DNA from: Caryophanales bacterium
Lineage (GTDB): Bacteria > Bacillota_I > Bacilli_A > RFN20 > CAG-288
Assembly: GCA_021621525.1 (NCBI GenBank)
Contig: JAJVUU010000011.1
Coordinates: forward strand, 1-37,799
DNA: 37,799 nucleotides
Direction of reading: 5' to 3'
Position 1 is the stretch's first letter. The number at the start of each line of letters is the position of its first letter. The position numbers and the translations under genes are program-made. Shown here piece after piece: positions 1 to 7,239 of the stretch. The notes beneath the pieces were generated by a model that was not told the origin of the DNA, ran no database searches, and saw nothing but the letters and a program-made list of their open reading frames with translations.

Positions 1-4
1 TAGG

Positions 5-38
5 GTCTCGTGGGCTCGGATATGTGTATAAGATCCAG
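5..38 (+). other. Nextera-type sequencing adapter remnant at contig edge
   Basis: These 34 bases match the Illumina Nextera read-2 transposase adapter (starting GTCTCGTGGGCTCGG, ending in the Tn5 mosaic end) at 31 of 34 positions by eye. The differences are one base near the middle and two near the 3' end. The match ends exactly where the HsdS reading frame begins. It is therefore library sequence left on the contig and not host DNA. The adapter sequence is recalled from general knowledge. The mismatches would be explained by low-quality read ends. Confidence 0.88.
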
Positions 39-548
39 ATATGAAGGAATTGGAAACCAAAAATTATCTATATCAGAGCTTCTAATAGAAGGCGAATTAT
101 CTCCCTTCATATGCTCGTTTAGACCATTTACCACATAATCACTTATAAGCAATAAAAATAAATAATTGGGATGTATAAGCTTGGTGGGAGTACATACATA
201 AAATCCCGTTGATGCTATTGCATTCTCATTTTGCTCACCAACAAAAGCGATGTTTCGTAAATATGGCCTCACCATCGAAAAAAGTGTTGATTCCTTAAAC
301 ACTTTTCTAGAAGCTCTGCTAGGCGCTTGACTTGTCTTAAGAATTCTTTTGTTTATTTTATTAACTTTGTTGTCAATAGATTCAATATCAATATACTGAA
401 AAAACAATCCTTCTGGTAACTTTTTTTCCATTTTGAGTAAAATGGATTTTCCTTTAACCCAAACGATATTTTTAGAGATATCTAGTGGTTCTTTAAAAAT
501 AATTTTATTTCCATTCTCATAATAACAATTATCCGAAAACTGAATCTT
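39..548 (-). pseudogene. hsdS: Partial type I restriction specificity subunit (HsdS), no start codon, cut by contig edge
   Basis: The minus strand is open from a TAG at 549-551 to the adapter junction, about 170 codons, with no plausible start codon at its upstream end. The translation has hallmarks of an HsdS target-recognition domain: APSRA-SRKVF, LFSMVRPYLRNIAFV, a run ending IASTGFYV, and SDYVVNGLNEHMKG followed by PSIRSSDIDNFWFPIP. In the family this domain chooses the DNA sequence methylated and cut by the HsdM/HsdR complex. A promoterless, start-less specificity half lying next to a tyrosine recombinase gene (588-1391) is the known arrangement of silent cassettes in phase-variable hsdS loci. 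It could instead be an ordinary hsdS broken by decay. The C-terminal part lies beyond the contig. Confidence 0.82.
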
Positions 549-587
549 CTATATTGAATTTGTTTATCAACATAGGAGGTATTTAAA

Positions 588-1391
588 ATGATTGATGAAT
601 TTTGTGATTTTTTGAAAAAGAAGGAGATGTCGCCTAACACAATACAAGTGTATAGGCAAACTATTGGTATGTTTTATGATGCTTATAAGGAGCTTAATAA
701 AACCAACGTTCTAGCTTTTAAGGGCTATTTGCTTGAACAGTACAAACCACGTACTGTAAATCTCAGAATCCAAGCAATGAACAAGTATTTGGTGTATATG
801 AAAAAAAGCGAACTTAAACTGACTGCGGTTAAGATTCAACAAAAACCATTCCTTGAAAATGTAATTAGCAACGCGGATTATGATTTCTTTAAAAAGAAGC
901 TCAAAGATGAGAAAAAAATGGAATGGTATTTTGTTGTGCGATTTTTGGCCGCAACTGGCGCGAGAGTCAGCGAACTGATTCAAATCAAAGTAGAGCATGT
1001 AAAACTAGGTTATTTAGATCTGTATTCTAAAGGCGGGAAAATGAGAAGAATCTATTTCCCAGTTAAATTACAAAAGGAAGCCCTTAATTGGTTTGAGCAT
1101 ATTTCACTTAGTAGTGGTTATATCTTTTTAAATTGGAAAAAAGAGAGAATAACGACTAGAGGCATCGCACTTGGTTTGAAGAAACTTGCCGTTGAATACG
1201 GAATAGATCCCAAGGTTGTTTATCCACACTCGTTTAGGCATCGCTTTGCGAAAAACTTCATAGAAAAATACAACGATATATCATTTCTTGCTGATTTGAT
1301 GGGGCACGATAGTATAGAAACTACACGTATTTACTTAAGGAAAACTTCCACCGAACAAAGAGAGATTGTTGATAAAATAATTGTTTGGTAG
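588..1391 (+). CDS. Tyrosine recombinase (XerC/D-like), probably the hsdS invertase
   Basis: A 267-residue phage-integrase-family protein. The N-terminal SAM-like core-binding domain (about 1-75, with SPNTIQVYR) is followed by the catalytic domain with all expected residues: R126 in TGARVSEL, K148 in YSKGGK, H214-x-x-R217 in HSFRHRF, H240 in LMGHDS and the nucleophile Y249 in TTRIYL. It lacks the N-terminal arm-binding domain of many ICE and phage integrases, which fits simple XerD-like or invertase-type enzymes. The start follows AGGAGG with 8-nt spacing. It lies divergent from an HsdS half gene 40 bp away, so the likely job is inversion between hsdS copies. It may alternatively be an element integrase, but the conjugative element has its own serine recombinase at 27397. 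Base composition is AT-rich compared with the conjugation genes. Confidence 0.9.
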   Translation: MIDEFCDFLKKKEMSPNTIQVYRQTIGMFYDAYKELNKTNVLAFKGYLLEQYKPRTVNLRIQAMNKYLVYMKKSELKLTAVKIQQKPFLENVISNADYDFFKKKLKDEKKMEWYFVVRFLAATGARVSELIQIKVEHVKLGYLDLYSKGGKMRRIYFPVKLQKEALNWFEHISLSSGYIFLNWKKERITTRGIALGLKKLAVEYGIDPKVVYPHSFRHRFAKNFIEKYNDISFLADLMGHDSIETTRIYLRKTSTEQREIVDKIIVW

Positions 1392-1397
1392 TAGGAC

Positions 1398-1595
1398 TTA
1401 TTTGTTGGCGTAAGCCAAAGAAATAATGTCTTTGTAATCAACATTAAAAGCAATACAAATTTTCCTGATTGCTGAAAGGGTTAAATCGATATTTTTCTCC
1501 ATTGATTCGTAATCTTCAGAACTTATACCAGATTTGGATATGAGCTCTTTTTTCGCCATGTTTTTTTCTTTCATGAGAGACCATAAGCCATCATA
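1398..1595 (-). pseudogene. Xre-family HTH regulator, 5' truncated
   Basis: The minus-strand frame ends at TAA 1400-1398 and reads LWSLMKEKNMAKKELISKSG, then ISSEDYESMEKNIDLTLSAI and RKICIAFNVDYKDIISLAY. This is the usual short Xre/Cro protein (about 65-75 residues) in which the first helix has the form Y-x-x-LW-x-L. The codons for YDGLW are present at 1595-1581 but no start codon stands before them. The first ATG (1574) would delete helix 1 and leave 58 residues. The gene therefore looks joined to foreign DNA at about 1596, overlapping the end of the gene at 1571-2095. This may mark a recombination boundary. A functional short protein from ATG 1574 cannot be excluded. Confidence 0.6.
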
Positions 1596-2095
1596 GGATG
1601 TATATCCAAAATCGTCGCTATTTTGCTTAGTATCTTCGCAAAAGGCCTTTTTTTCCTTCTGATTATGGTCTGTATGTGCTCGTTTAAAAGAGCAGTGACG
1701 TCTTTAGTGATATAGCCTTTCCTGATGATTGCGCCGATGGCTTTGAAGTCGTCGACAATACGAGCTTTCGCATTGCCGTCCAGCTCGCAATATTCGATGG
1801 CGTCCTCTAGTCCTTCCTGGCAAATGAGCGAAGGGCTGAGTGACAAGGCATCGCGATAGGAGATGTCTTTGCCGCTTTTCGGGTTCATGAGCTTCCTTGC
1901 GTATTCCCCTTTTTGGATTGCTTCGACGATTCCTGCCTTTTCGGTCTCAAAATCCTTGATGAACCAGGTCCATATCGTCTCATAGACCATGGCTGCGTTG
2001 ACCCTTTCCCCAGGCGATGCAACCCTATGAATCGCATTGTAGAGATTCTTCTCCAAGATTTCGAAAATAGATCCGACGGTAATACTTGCTTTCAT
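1571..2095 (-). CDS. Hypothetical protein, 174 aa
   Basis: I do not recognise this family. The protein is soluble and mostly helical, with no membrane segment or signal peptide. It starts MKASITVGSIFEILEK and has a basic patch IIRRKKRP near residue 140. The start ATG at 2095 is preceded at good distance by AAAAGGGGAA. Its codon use is closer to the conjugation genes than to the AT-rich recombinase at 588. The last 25 residues overlap the truncated Xre fragment in another frame, so the natural C-terminus may have been altered at a junction. The 200 bp upstream (2096-2297) hold no other gene. Confidence 0.55.
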   Translation of the reverse strand: MKASITVGSIFEILEKNLYNAIHRVASPGERVNAAMVYETIWTWFIKDFETEKAGIVEAIQKGEYARKLMNPKSGKDISYRDALSLSPSLICQEGLEDAIEYCELDGNAKARIVDDFKAIGAIIRKGYITKDVTALLNEHIQTIIRRKKRPFAKILSKIATILDIHPMMAYGLS

Positions 2096-2297
2096 AATTC
2101 GTTCCCCTTTTTTGAACCACGGGCGTAATCGGTCCCGTCTGGTCTCGTTTCAAAAACAAGCGCTAATAAAATGAAATTGCGGAACGATATTGGTCCGTGA
2201 TGGATGTTTCCTAAATTTTAGCATGAGAGGGCCGATTTCCGAATTGCATGGAGTCTAAAGTTCTTGGGAAACCTCATCGAAAATGGAGGACACGCTT

Positions 2298-2459
2298 ATG
2301 TGGGAGGAGATAAGAACGCCCGAAGGGAAGCTTCTTTTCCGAATCAATCGGAAGGAGAAACTCGTCGAGGGTAAGAAGGGGGACTGGATCGTGACAGCCA
2401 GCCTGATTGGAGAGGAGGTGAAAACGGAAAGAAAAAGGCCCAAAAAGAAAACAGATTAG
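2298..2459 (+). CDS. Small hypothetical protein, 53 aa, first gene of the conjugation module
   Basis: A short frame starting MWEEIRTPEGKLLFRINR, continuing KEKLVEGKKGDWIVTASL and ending in a lysine-rich tail with stop TAG at 2457. ATG 2298 is preferred over the upstream in-frame ATG at 2283 because GGAGGA lies 7 bp before it. The protein resembles a small beta-rich domain with a basic C-terminus. I do not recognise a family. It is followed 42 bp later by a long hairpin with a T-run, so it may be transcribed separately from, or attenuated before, the sigma-like gene. Its small size and lack of homology signals keep confidence moderate. Confidence 0.5.
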   Translation: MWEEIRTPEGKLLFRINRKEKLVEGKKGDWIVTASLIGEEVKTERKRPKKKTD

Positions 2460-2501
2460 CAGACACAGTCTAAGACAAAGAAGCAAATCCCTGATGAACA
2501 A

Positions 2502-2557
2502 GATGAACACGGATTTATGCCTTCCAGCAAGAAGGCAACATCTCTGTTCATCTTTTT
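2502..2557 (+). terminator. Long two-part hairpin with T-run, terminator or attenuator
   Basis: An outer stem GATGAACA (2502-2509) pairs with TGTTCATC (2545-2552). An inner stem TGCCTTC (2518-2524) pairs with GAAGGCA (2531-2537) over a 6-nt loop. TTTTT follows directly. GATGAACA is also directly repeated just upstream at 2493-2500, offering an alternative pairing partner. The position between the 53-aa gene and the sigma-like gene fits a terminator, or an attenuator with a competing fold. Confidence 0.6.
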
Positions 2558-2771
2558 GTTTGCCTTTTCGATAGGGCAAAGATGGCTTCGGAAAAAAGGC
2601 ACGGACAAGAAAGAGCCGGAGTCATCTATACAAACCTATGTTGTCTAGCTACCTACAAACACAGTCTTACCTGTGTCTGTAATGATACTCAATTAAGAAA
2701 TTACATTGAGATTACTAGAAGTTACTTATGGGTGCGTTTCTTCGGCTCTCCGAAAAAGGAGAAAAGAGAAA

Positions 2772-3257
2772 ATGGCCGTGATTTACGCCGAAATCGCCTT
2801 CGTGAACAAGAAAGGCGAAACGAAGAAAGTACGCTTTCCGATGGAGAAGGAAAGCTACCAAGCCTACCATCACCCATCCGTACCGAAGGAATGGACGGAT
2901 AGGATGATGCTTGAAGAATACAGAGCCTATTGCAAAGAGAGAAACTACCGCAAAAGGGTCGTTCCGATGCCCGTCGATTCTCACGGATGCGAAATCGAGA
3001 TTGAGGACAAAGAGAATCTGACTCCCGCCGAATACGTGATGCTCATGGAGGAGACGGAGAGAAGGGAATCCATGATGGAAAGGATCCTTTCGAAACTGAC
3101 GCCGCTTCAGAGAGAAGCGGTGGAGAAAGTGTGTTTGGAAGGAAAAAGCATACGGAAAGCCGCAAGCGAAGCGGGCATCTCCTCTCCGGCTATGCTCAAA
3201 AGGCTCAGGAAAGCGAAAAGGAACATGGAGAGAATCATTGAAAGCGGAGAATTTTAG
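2772..3257 (+). CDS. Sigma-70 region-4-like DNA-binding protein, 161 aa
   Basis: The start MAVIYAEIAFVNKKGETKK is chosen because AAGGAGA stands just upstream of ATG 2772. The frame is open further upstream but lacks a ribosome site there. The C-terminal 60 residues read LTPLQREAVEKVCLEGKSIR and AASEAGISSPAMLKRLRKAK. This is the helix-turn-helix of sigma-70 region 4, here without a visible region 2. Comparable sigma-like proteins in Tn916-type and other Firmicutes ICEs act as transcription activators of transfer genes or partner RNA polymerase. It is the likely activator of the mob-tra operon that follows. A 312-bp stretch between 2460 and 2772 contains the hairpin at 2502 and a second stem ACACAG/CTGTGT near 2658, with no other gene. 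Confidence 0.72.
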   Translation: MAVIYAEIAFVNKKGETKKVRFPMEKESYQAYHHPSVPKEWTDRMMLEEYRAYCKERNYRKRVVPMPVDSHGCEIEIEDKENLTPAEYVMLMEETERRESMMERILSKLTPLQREAVEKVCLEGKSIRKAASEAGISSPAMLKRLRKAKRNMERIIESGEF

Positions 3258-3269
3258 GAAATTTGGGGT

Positions 3270-3314
3270 AAGGGGCTAATTTCCAGCCCCTCAAGTTACC
3301 TATTAGGTGAGGGA
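3270..3314 (+). promoter_or_regulatory. Conserved two-hairpin element, copy A, before the relaxase operon
   Basis: This 45-nt block aligns without gaps to 20737-20781 at 37 of 45 positions. It folds as GGGGCT-aatttcc-AGCCCC followed by a short stem ACCT-att-AGGT and then GAGGGA. In the other copy several changes keep pairing through G-U or G-C exchange. It lies 40 nt before the start of the accessory mobilisation gene. Candidate roles are an RNA leader, part of oriT, or a promoter active on single-stranded DNA. None is proven. Confidence 0.6.
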
Positions 3315-3353
3315 ATCCTTTCCCTTAGCGAATCAGAAACGGAGGAAACAAGC

Positions 3354-3800
3354 ATGAAAGATTCCAAATTCAGCTACACCGCGGTGAGGATTTACAACAT
3401 TGATCTCATCAACGAGTTAGAGAAGACGTTCAAGAGGACCGAGACCTCTTTCGCATCCAACCGCTCCCAGTTCTTGGTGCACCTCATCGAATTGGGACTT
3501 GGCTCTTACAAAGAGACCTTGGAAGGAAAGCGCTCAATGCCAAACGAAAGGCCATTCGACCTTCCGACAGACATCGAGGATTTGAGGGACTTGCTCGACA
3601 AATACATCAGCTACTCCAGAGACGCCGATAAGAAATCCAAAGAGAAACTGGAGGTATGCGAATCCTTGGCTTCCGCGATTCTCAATGTGCTCTTGGCATC
3701 CCTTGAAGGCGATTTCGTCGACAAGGAAGCCTGCGAAGCCGGCAAATACGACGAAGTCCCTAAAAGATTCCGAAAGAAGGAAGAGGACAAGGAAGACTGA
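3354..3800 (+). CDS. Mobilisation accessory protein (MobC-like), 148 aa
   Basis: A small charged protein whose N-terminal third (FSYTAVRIYNIDLINELEK, then a stretch with ASNRSQFLVHLIELGL) has the look of a ribbon-helix-helix or MobC-type DNA-binding domain. A helical, probably coiled region (95-125) and an acidic-basic tail follow. GGAGGAAA precedes ATG 3354. Its stop overlaps the relaxase start by one base (TGATG), so the two are translationally coupled. In such operons the protein helps the relaxase recognise and open oriT. The assignment rests on position and size more than on a named motif. Confidence 0.62.
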   Translation: MKDSKFSYTAVRIYNIDLINELEKTFKRTETSFASNRSQFLVHLIELGLGSYKETLEGKRSMPNERPFDLPTDIEDLRDLLDKYISYSRDADKKSKEKLEVCESLASAILNVLLASLEGDFVDKEACEAGKYDEVPKRFRKKEEDKED

Positions 3801-5023
3801 TGCCGAAGGTCGTCTTCAGGGTCCGCTATTATGCCCCTGGCGACGCCTATCTCGATGCAACAAAAAAGGAAAACCAAAGGAAGATTGCCAACAGGAATTA
3901 CTATTCCTCCAACCAATCGGATGGTCAGGATTACATCAACTACATCGAGGATGGGATTAAGCAATCTGGCGGCTTCGATTACGTCGACTACGTGGGCGTT
4001 CATGAGAAATCCATCGGAGCGTTCGACAAAAACGGAATATTGACTCCAGAAGGCAAAAAGAAGCTCCGAGAAGACCTCAGGAAAACGAAATCCGTTATCT
4101 GGGACTGCGTTATATCGCCAGAGGAAAAACTCAGCAAGGAAAAGCTGAACACCTATGATGATGCAAAAGCCCTCATCGACAAATGCCTTCCACGATTTCT
4201 AAAAGAAAACGGGATCGACATCAACAACGTCAACTGGTACGGAGGGCTCCACAAGAACACGGACAACTACCATATCCACCTTTCCTTCTATGAGCTTGAG
4301 CCGAAGCACCTAAGAAAAGGCAAGGAGGGAATGTTCTTCCACCGAGGGATGATCACGAAAAGCTCCATCAACAGCATGAGGGTGAGGGTAGAGGAGACGC
4401 TTACTGGCAACGAATTCTTCTTCTCGCAATATCAGAGAAAGACTCTAAAAGAAGCTGATGACTTGCTTAACGACGATGCCAGATTCCTCAAAGAGAAGAA
4501 GGTGCGCGAAAAACTGTCTGAATTGCTGGCAAGGCTGCCGAAAGGCAAAGCGGACTACATGAGCTTGGAGATGAAAGAACTCAGGCCTTTGATCGATGAG
4601 ATAGGGATGGCGATGCTCTCCCTATCCCCCGATTTGGAGGATTGCTACTTCTCGATGAGGCAGGAGCTGAAGAGGCATGACGATTTCCTAAAAGAAGTTT
4701 GCGCCTCGCAGAACGTGGATCCCGATAAATTCCTTCTCCTTGACGGTTTCAGCGAAGACTTCAAAAGGAGACTCGGAAACAAAATCATCCGATACGCCAA
4801 GAAATACCAATGGGAAGTTAATTACGAATGCCTCAGTTATGAGGAGCAGCGAAAGCAAAGAAACATCGCCAAAAGGAGAAGGGCGCTCTTATTAAAAAGC
4901 GCATCCAACCTCACGCGGATGGTGAACAAAGAAGCTTCTGACGTGTTCGAAGATTTCCAAAGCAGGCTGAAGAAAGCCGAATACGACCGATTGGTGGAGG
5001 AGGGAGAAATTGAGTTGGAATAA
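3800..5023 (+). CDS. MobP-type conjugative relaxase, 407 aa
   Basis: The protein nicks oriT and leads the transferred strand. The clearest sign is the three-histidine metal motif at residues 148-161: GGLHKNTDNYHIHL, with H151, D155, H158 and H160. An N-terminal tyrosine region (NYYSSNQSDGQDYINYIEDG, about 33-52) is the candidate catalytic tyrosine area of the MobP2-like family. The C-terminal half is helical and basic, fitting contact with DNA or the coupling protein. The gene is coupled to the accessory gene upstream by a one-base overlap. The VirD4 start lies inside its last 14 bases. Length is typical for small Firmicutes MobP relaxases. Confidence 0.85.
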   Translation: MPKVVFRVRYYAPGDAYLDATKKENQRKIANRNYYSSNQSDGQDYINYIEDGIKQSGGFDYVDYVGVHEKSIGAFDKNGILTPEGKKKLREDLRKTKSVIWDCVISPEEKLSKEKLNTYDDAKALIDKCLPRFLKENGIDINNVNWYGGLHKNTDNYHIHLSFYELEPKHLRKGKEGMFFHRGMITKSSINSMRVRVEETLTGNEFFFSQYQRKTLKEADDLLNDDARFLKEKKVREKLSELLARLPKGKADYMSLEMKELRPLIDEIGMAMLSLSPDLEDCYFSMRQELKRHDDFLKEVCASQNVDPDKFLLLDGFSEDFKRRLGNKIIRYAKKYQWEVNYECLSYEEQRKQRNIAKRRRALLLKSASNLTRMVNKEASDVFEDFQSRLKKAEYDRLVEEGEIELE

Positions 5024-7220
5024 GAAAGTCTACAACGCGATTTTGATTATCGTCGTTTCCCTGATCGGTTCCTATTTCTTCGGCTATTTATTCAACTGCC
5101 TTATCAGCAACCGTTTCTCGATGAAGCTCTCGGCGAGGCTCTTGATCGACGGAAGAACCTTCCTTTACATGGTTTTGATTCTCATTGTGGAAGGCTTGGC
5201 ATTCTTGCTTTATTACTACACCCATTATTGGCTGTTGAACTCCAAGAACATCATCAAGGGAAAGCAGGGCGATTTGCATTTAGACGCGAATTCCGAAAGC
5301 TCGAGGTTTCAGACAGATAAGGATCTGGAGAGAAACTTCAGAATCGTCGAATTCTCAAAACTGAAGGAAACCGACATCATCGGTTCCGTCATCAAGGCCG
5401 AAGAAAGAAACGGAAAGATGGATGTCGTCTTCGCCAAGCTGGCCCACACTTTGGTCATAGGAACCACGGGCTCTGGAAAAACGACGACTTACGTCAATCC
5501 GACCATCCAAATCCTTTCCGAGACGAAGACGAAGCCATCGATGTTCATCTCAGACCCCAAAGGGGAACTGTATGTAGACCACGCGAAACGATTGGAGGAG
5601 CAGGGCTATGCAGTGAAGGTCCTGGATTTGAGAAACCCTTATAACTCCATCCGTTGGAATCCCCTTCAAAGGGCGTACGAATGCTATCAAAGAATGATTC
5701 GCCTTGAGGATGAAGTTGTGGAAGACGAGGAACACGGAAGATACCTCTTCGACGGAAATGAATACGAAACCCAGGAAGAGGTCGATTCCGCCATCCAGGT
5801 CAAGAAGCAGCAGCTCTACGACATCGTCTACGAGGACCTTCACGACATCACGACCGCCATTTGCCCAATCGAGAACAAGAACGAGCCGATGTGGGAAAGC
5901 GGCGCGAAGAACTTCATATTGGCCATCGCCTTGGCGATGCTAGAGGATTCCGAGGACCCGAATCTTGGTCTGACAAAGGACAAATTCAATTTCTATTCCA
6001 TCACCAAAGTGGTGACCAACACGGATAACGACTGCGAGGATCTGATTGCCTATTTCCAAAACAGGAGTCCGCTCTCCAAAGCGGTAAGCCTATCGAAGCA
6101 GGTGCTCGATGCCTCCGATAAAACGCGCGGCTCTTATCTCTCCACGACGTTTGACAAGCTATCGATGTTCAGCGACTTAAGCCTCTGCGCACTGACGAGC
6201 GAGAACGAAATCGAGTTCGGCTCCATGGGAGAAAGGCCGATGGCCTTGTTCCTTCAGATACCGGACGAGAAGGAGACCAGGCACACTTTGGCGTCGCTAG
6301 TCATCCTTCAAGCCTATAAGGAACTTGTGGCCAAGGCGAATAGCTATCCGTCCTTGTCTCTCCCGAAGCCCGTCTATTTCATCCTCGACGAATTCGGGAA
6401 CCTTCCGAAGGTCCATAAGCTTGAGCAGATGATCACGGTCGGGAGAAGCAGGAACATCTGGATGAATCTTGTCGTTCAATCCTATTCGCAGCTCTCAAAG
6501 GTATACGAGGAGAAAAGTGCGGACATCATCAAAAGCAACTGTAATATTCAGATTTTCATCGGGACGACCGATTACAAAACGATTGAGGAATTCTCCAAGC
6601 GATGCGGGAACTTCTCGATGGTTCAGCGCTCCGTTGGGTTCAATTCCGCGAAAGGGGAGGACATCAATTCCCATTCTTCCATCAAAGAGAGACCGCTTAT
6701 CTATCCTAGCGAATTGCAGCTTCTCAATAACTCCAAGGATATGGGCAACGCAATCGTTACGGTCTTCGGATACCACCCGATCAAATCTAAGTTCACGCCT
6801 AGCTTTCTGTGCTCTCTTTATCACATGGAGCGAACGGAGCAAAGGCTGTTCAGAGGAAGGTACTTCGATGAGGAAAAGGCATTCTATGACATGTCTCTAA
6901 GAAAGAAGAAAACCGATGATAAACCTAAGAAGGCAAGCGGTGGGATCTGCCCAAACACCGAGGCAAACGAGGTGCGTAGGTCGAGAAACATCATGATGGA
7001 GCAACTAAAGATGCTGACGAAGAAGCAGTTGTCATCGTATGCAGACGAAAAGGAGATTCGCTTTATCGTAAGGCTTCTTTCCGAAGGAAACGTCGGCGAA
7101 GCGATGAGGGCTATTACGGATATCCAAGAAAGAATCTCTCCTGATGATTTGGAGGGAAAGGAAAACATGGAAAGGCTGATAGCGCGCTATCGGAGCTATA
7201 TGCGTGAGCTGACGGCCTGA
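5010..7220 (+). CDS. VirD4-like type IV coupling protein ATPase, 736 aa
   Basis: Two N-terminal membrane segments (about 8-32 and 50-72) anchor a cytosolic RecA-like ATPase. Walker A is GTTGSGKTT at 151-159 and Walker B is VYFILDEFGNLP at about 454-465. The sequence between and after fits the TraG/VirD4 family of Gram-positive ICEs, with VGRSRNIWMNLVVQSYSQL as the usual following motif. It would bind the relaxase-DNA complex and feed it to the channel. Translation appears to start at TTG 5010, with GGAGGAGGG just before it and a 14-bp overlap with the relaxase gene. The last 120 residues are charged and variable. The next gene begins 19 bp later behind AAGGAGG. Confidence 0.93.
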   Translation: MSWNKKVYNAILIIVVSLIGSYFFGYLFNCLISNRFSMKLSARLLIDGRTFLYMVLILIVEGLAFLLYYYTHYWLLNSKNIIKGKQGDLHLDANSESSRFQTDKDLERNFRIVEFSKLKETDIIGSVIKAEERNGKMDVVFAKLAHTLVIGTTGSGKTTTYVNPTIQILSETKTKPSMFISDPKGELYVDHAKRLEEQGYAVKVLDLRNPYNSIRWNPLQRAYECYQRMIRLEDEVVEDEEHGRYLFDGNEYETQEEVDSAIQVKKQQLYDIVYEDLHDITTAICPIENKNEPMWESGAKNFILAIALAMLEDSEDPNLGLTKDKFNFYSITKVVTNTDNDCEDLIAYFQNRSPLSKAVSLSKQVLDASDKTRGSYLSTTFDKLSMFSDLSLCALTSENEIEFGSMGERPMALFLQIPDEKETRHTLASLVILQAYKELVAKANSYPSLSLPKPVYFILDEFGNLPKVHKLEQMITVGRSRNIWMNLVVQSYSQLSKVYEEKSADIIKSNCNIQIFIGTTDYKTIEEFSKRCGNFSMVQRSVGFNSAKGEDINSHSSIKERPLIYPSELQLLNNSKDMGNAIVTVFGYHPIKSKFTPSFLCSLYHMERTEQRLFRGRYFDEEKAFYDMSLRKKKTDDKPKKASGGICPNTEANEVRRSRNIMMEQLKMLTKKQLSSYADEKEIRFIVRLLSEGNVGEAMRAITDIQERISPDDLEGKENMERLIARYRSYMRELTA

Positions 7221-7239
7221 CAAGGAGGAAAAAGAAACA

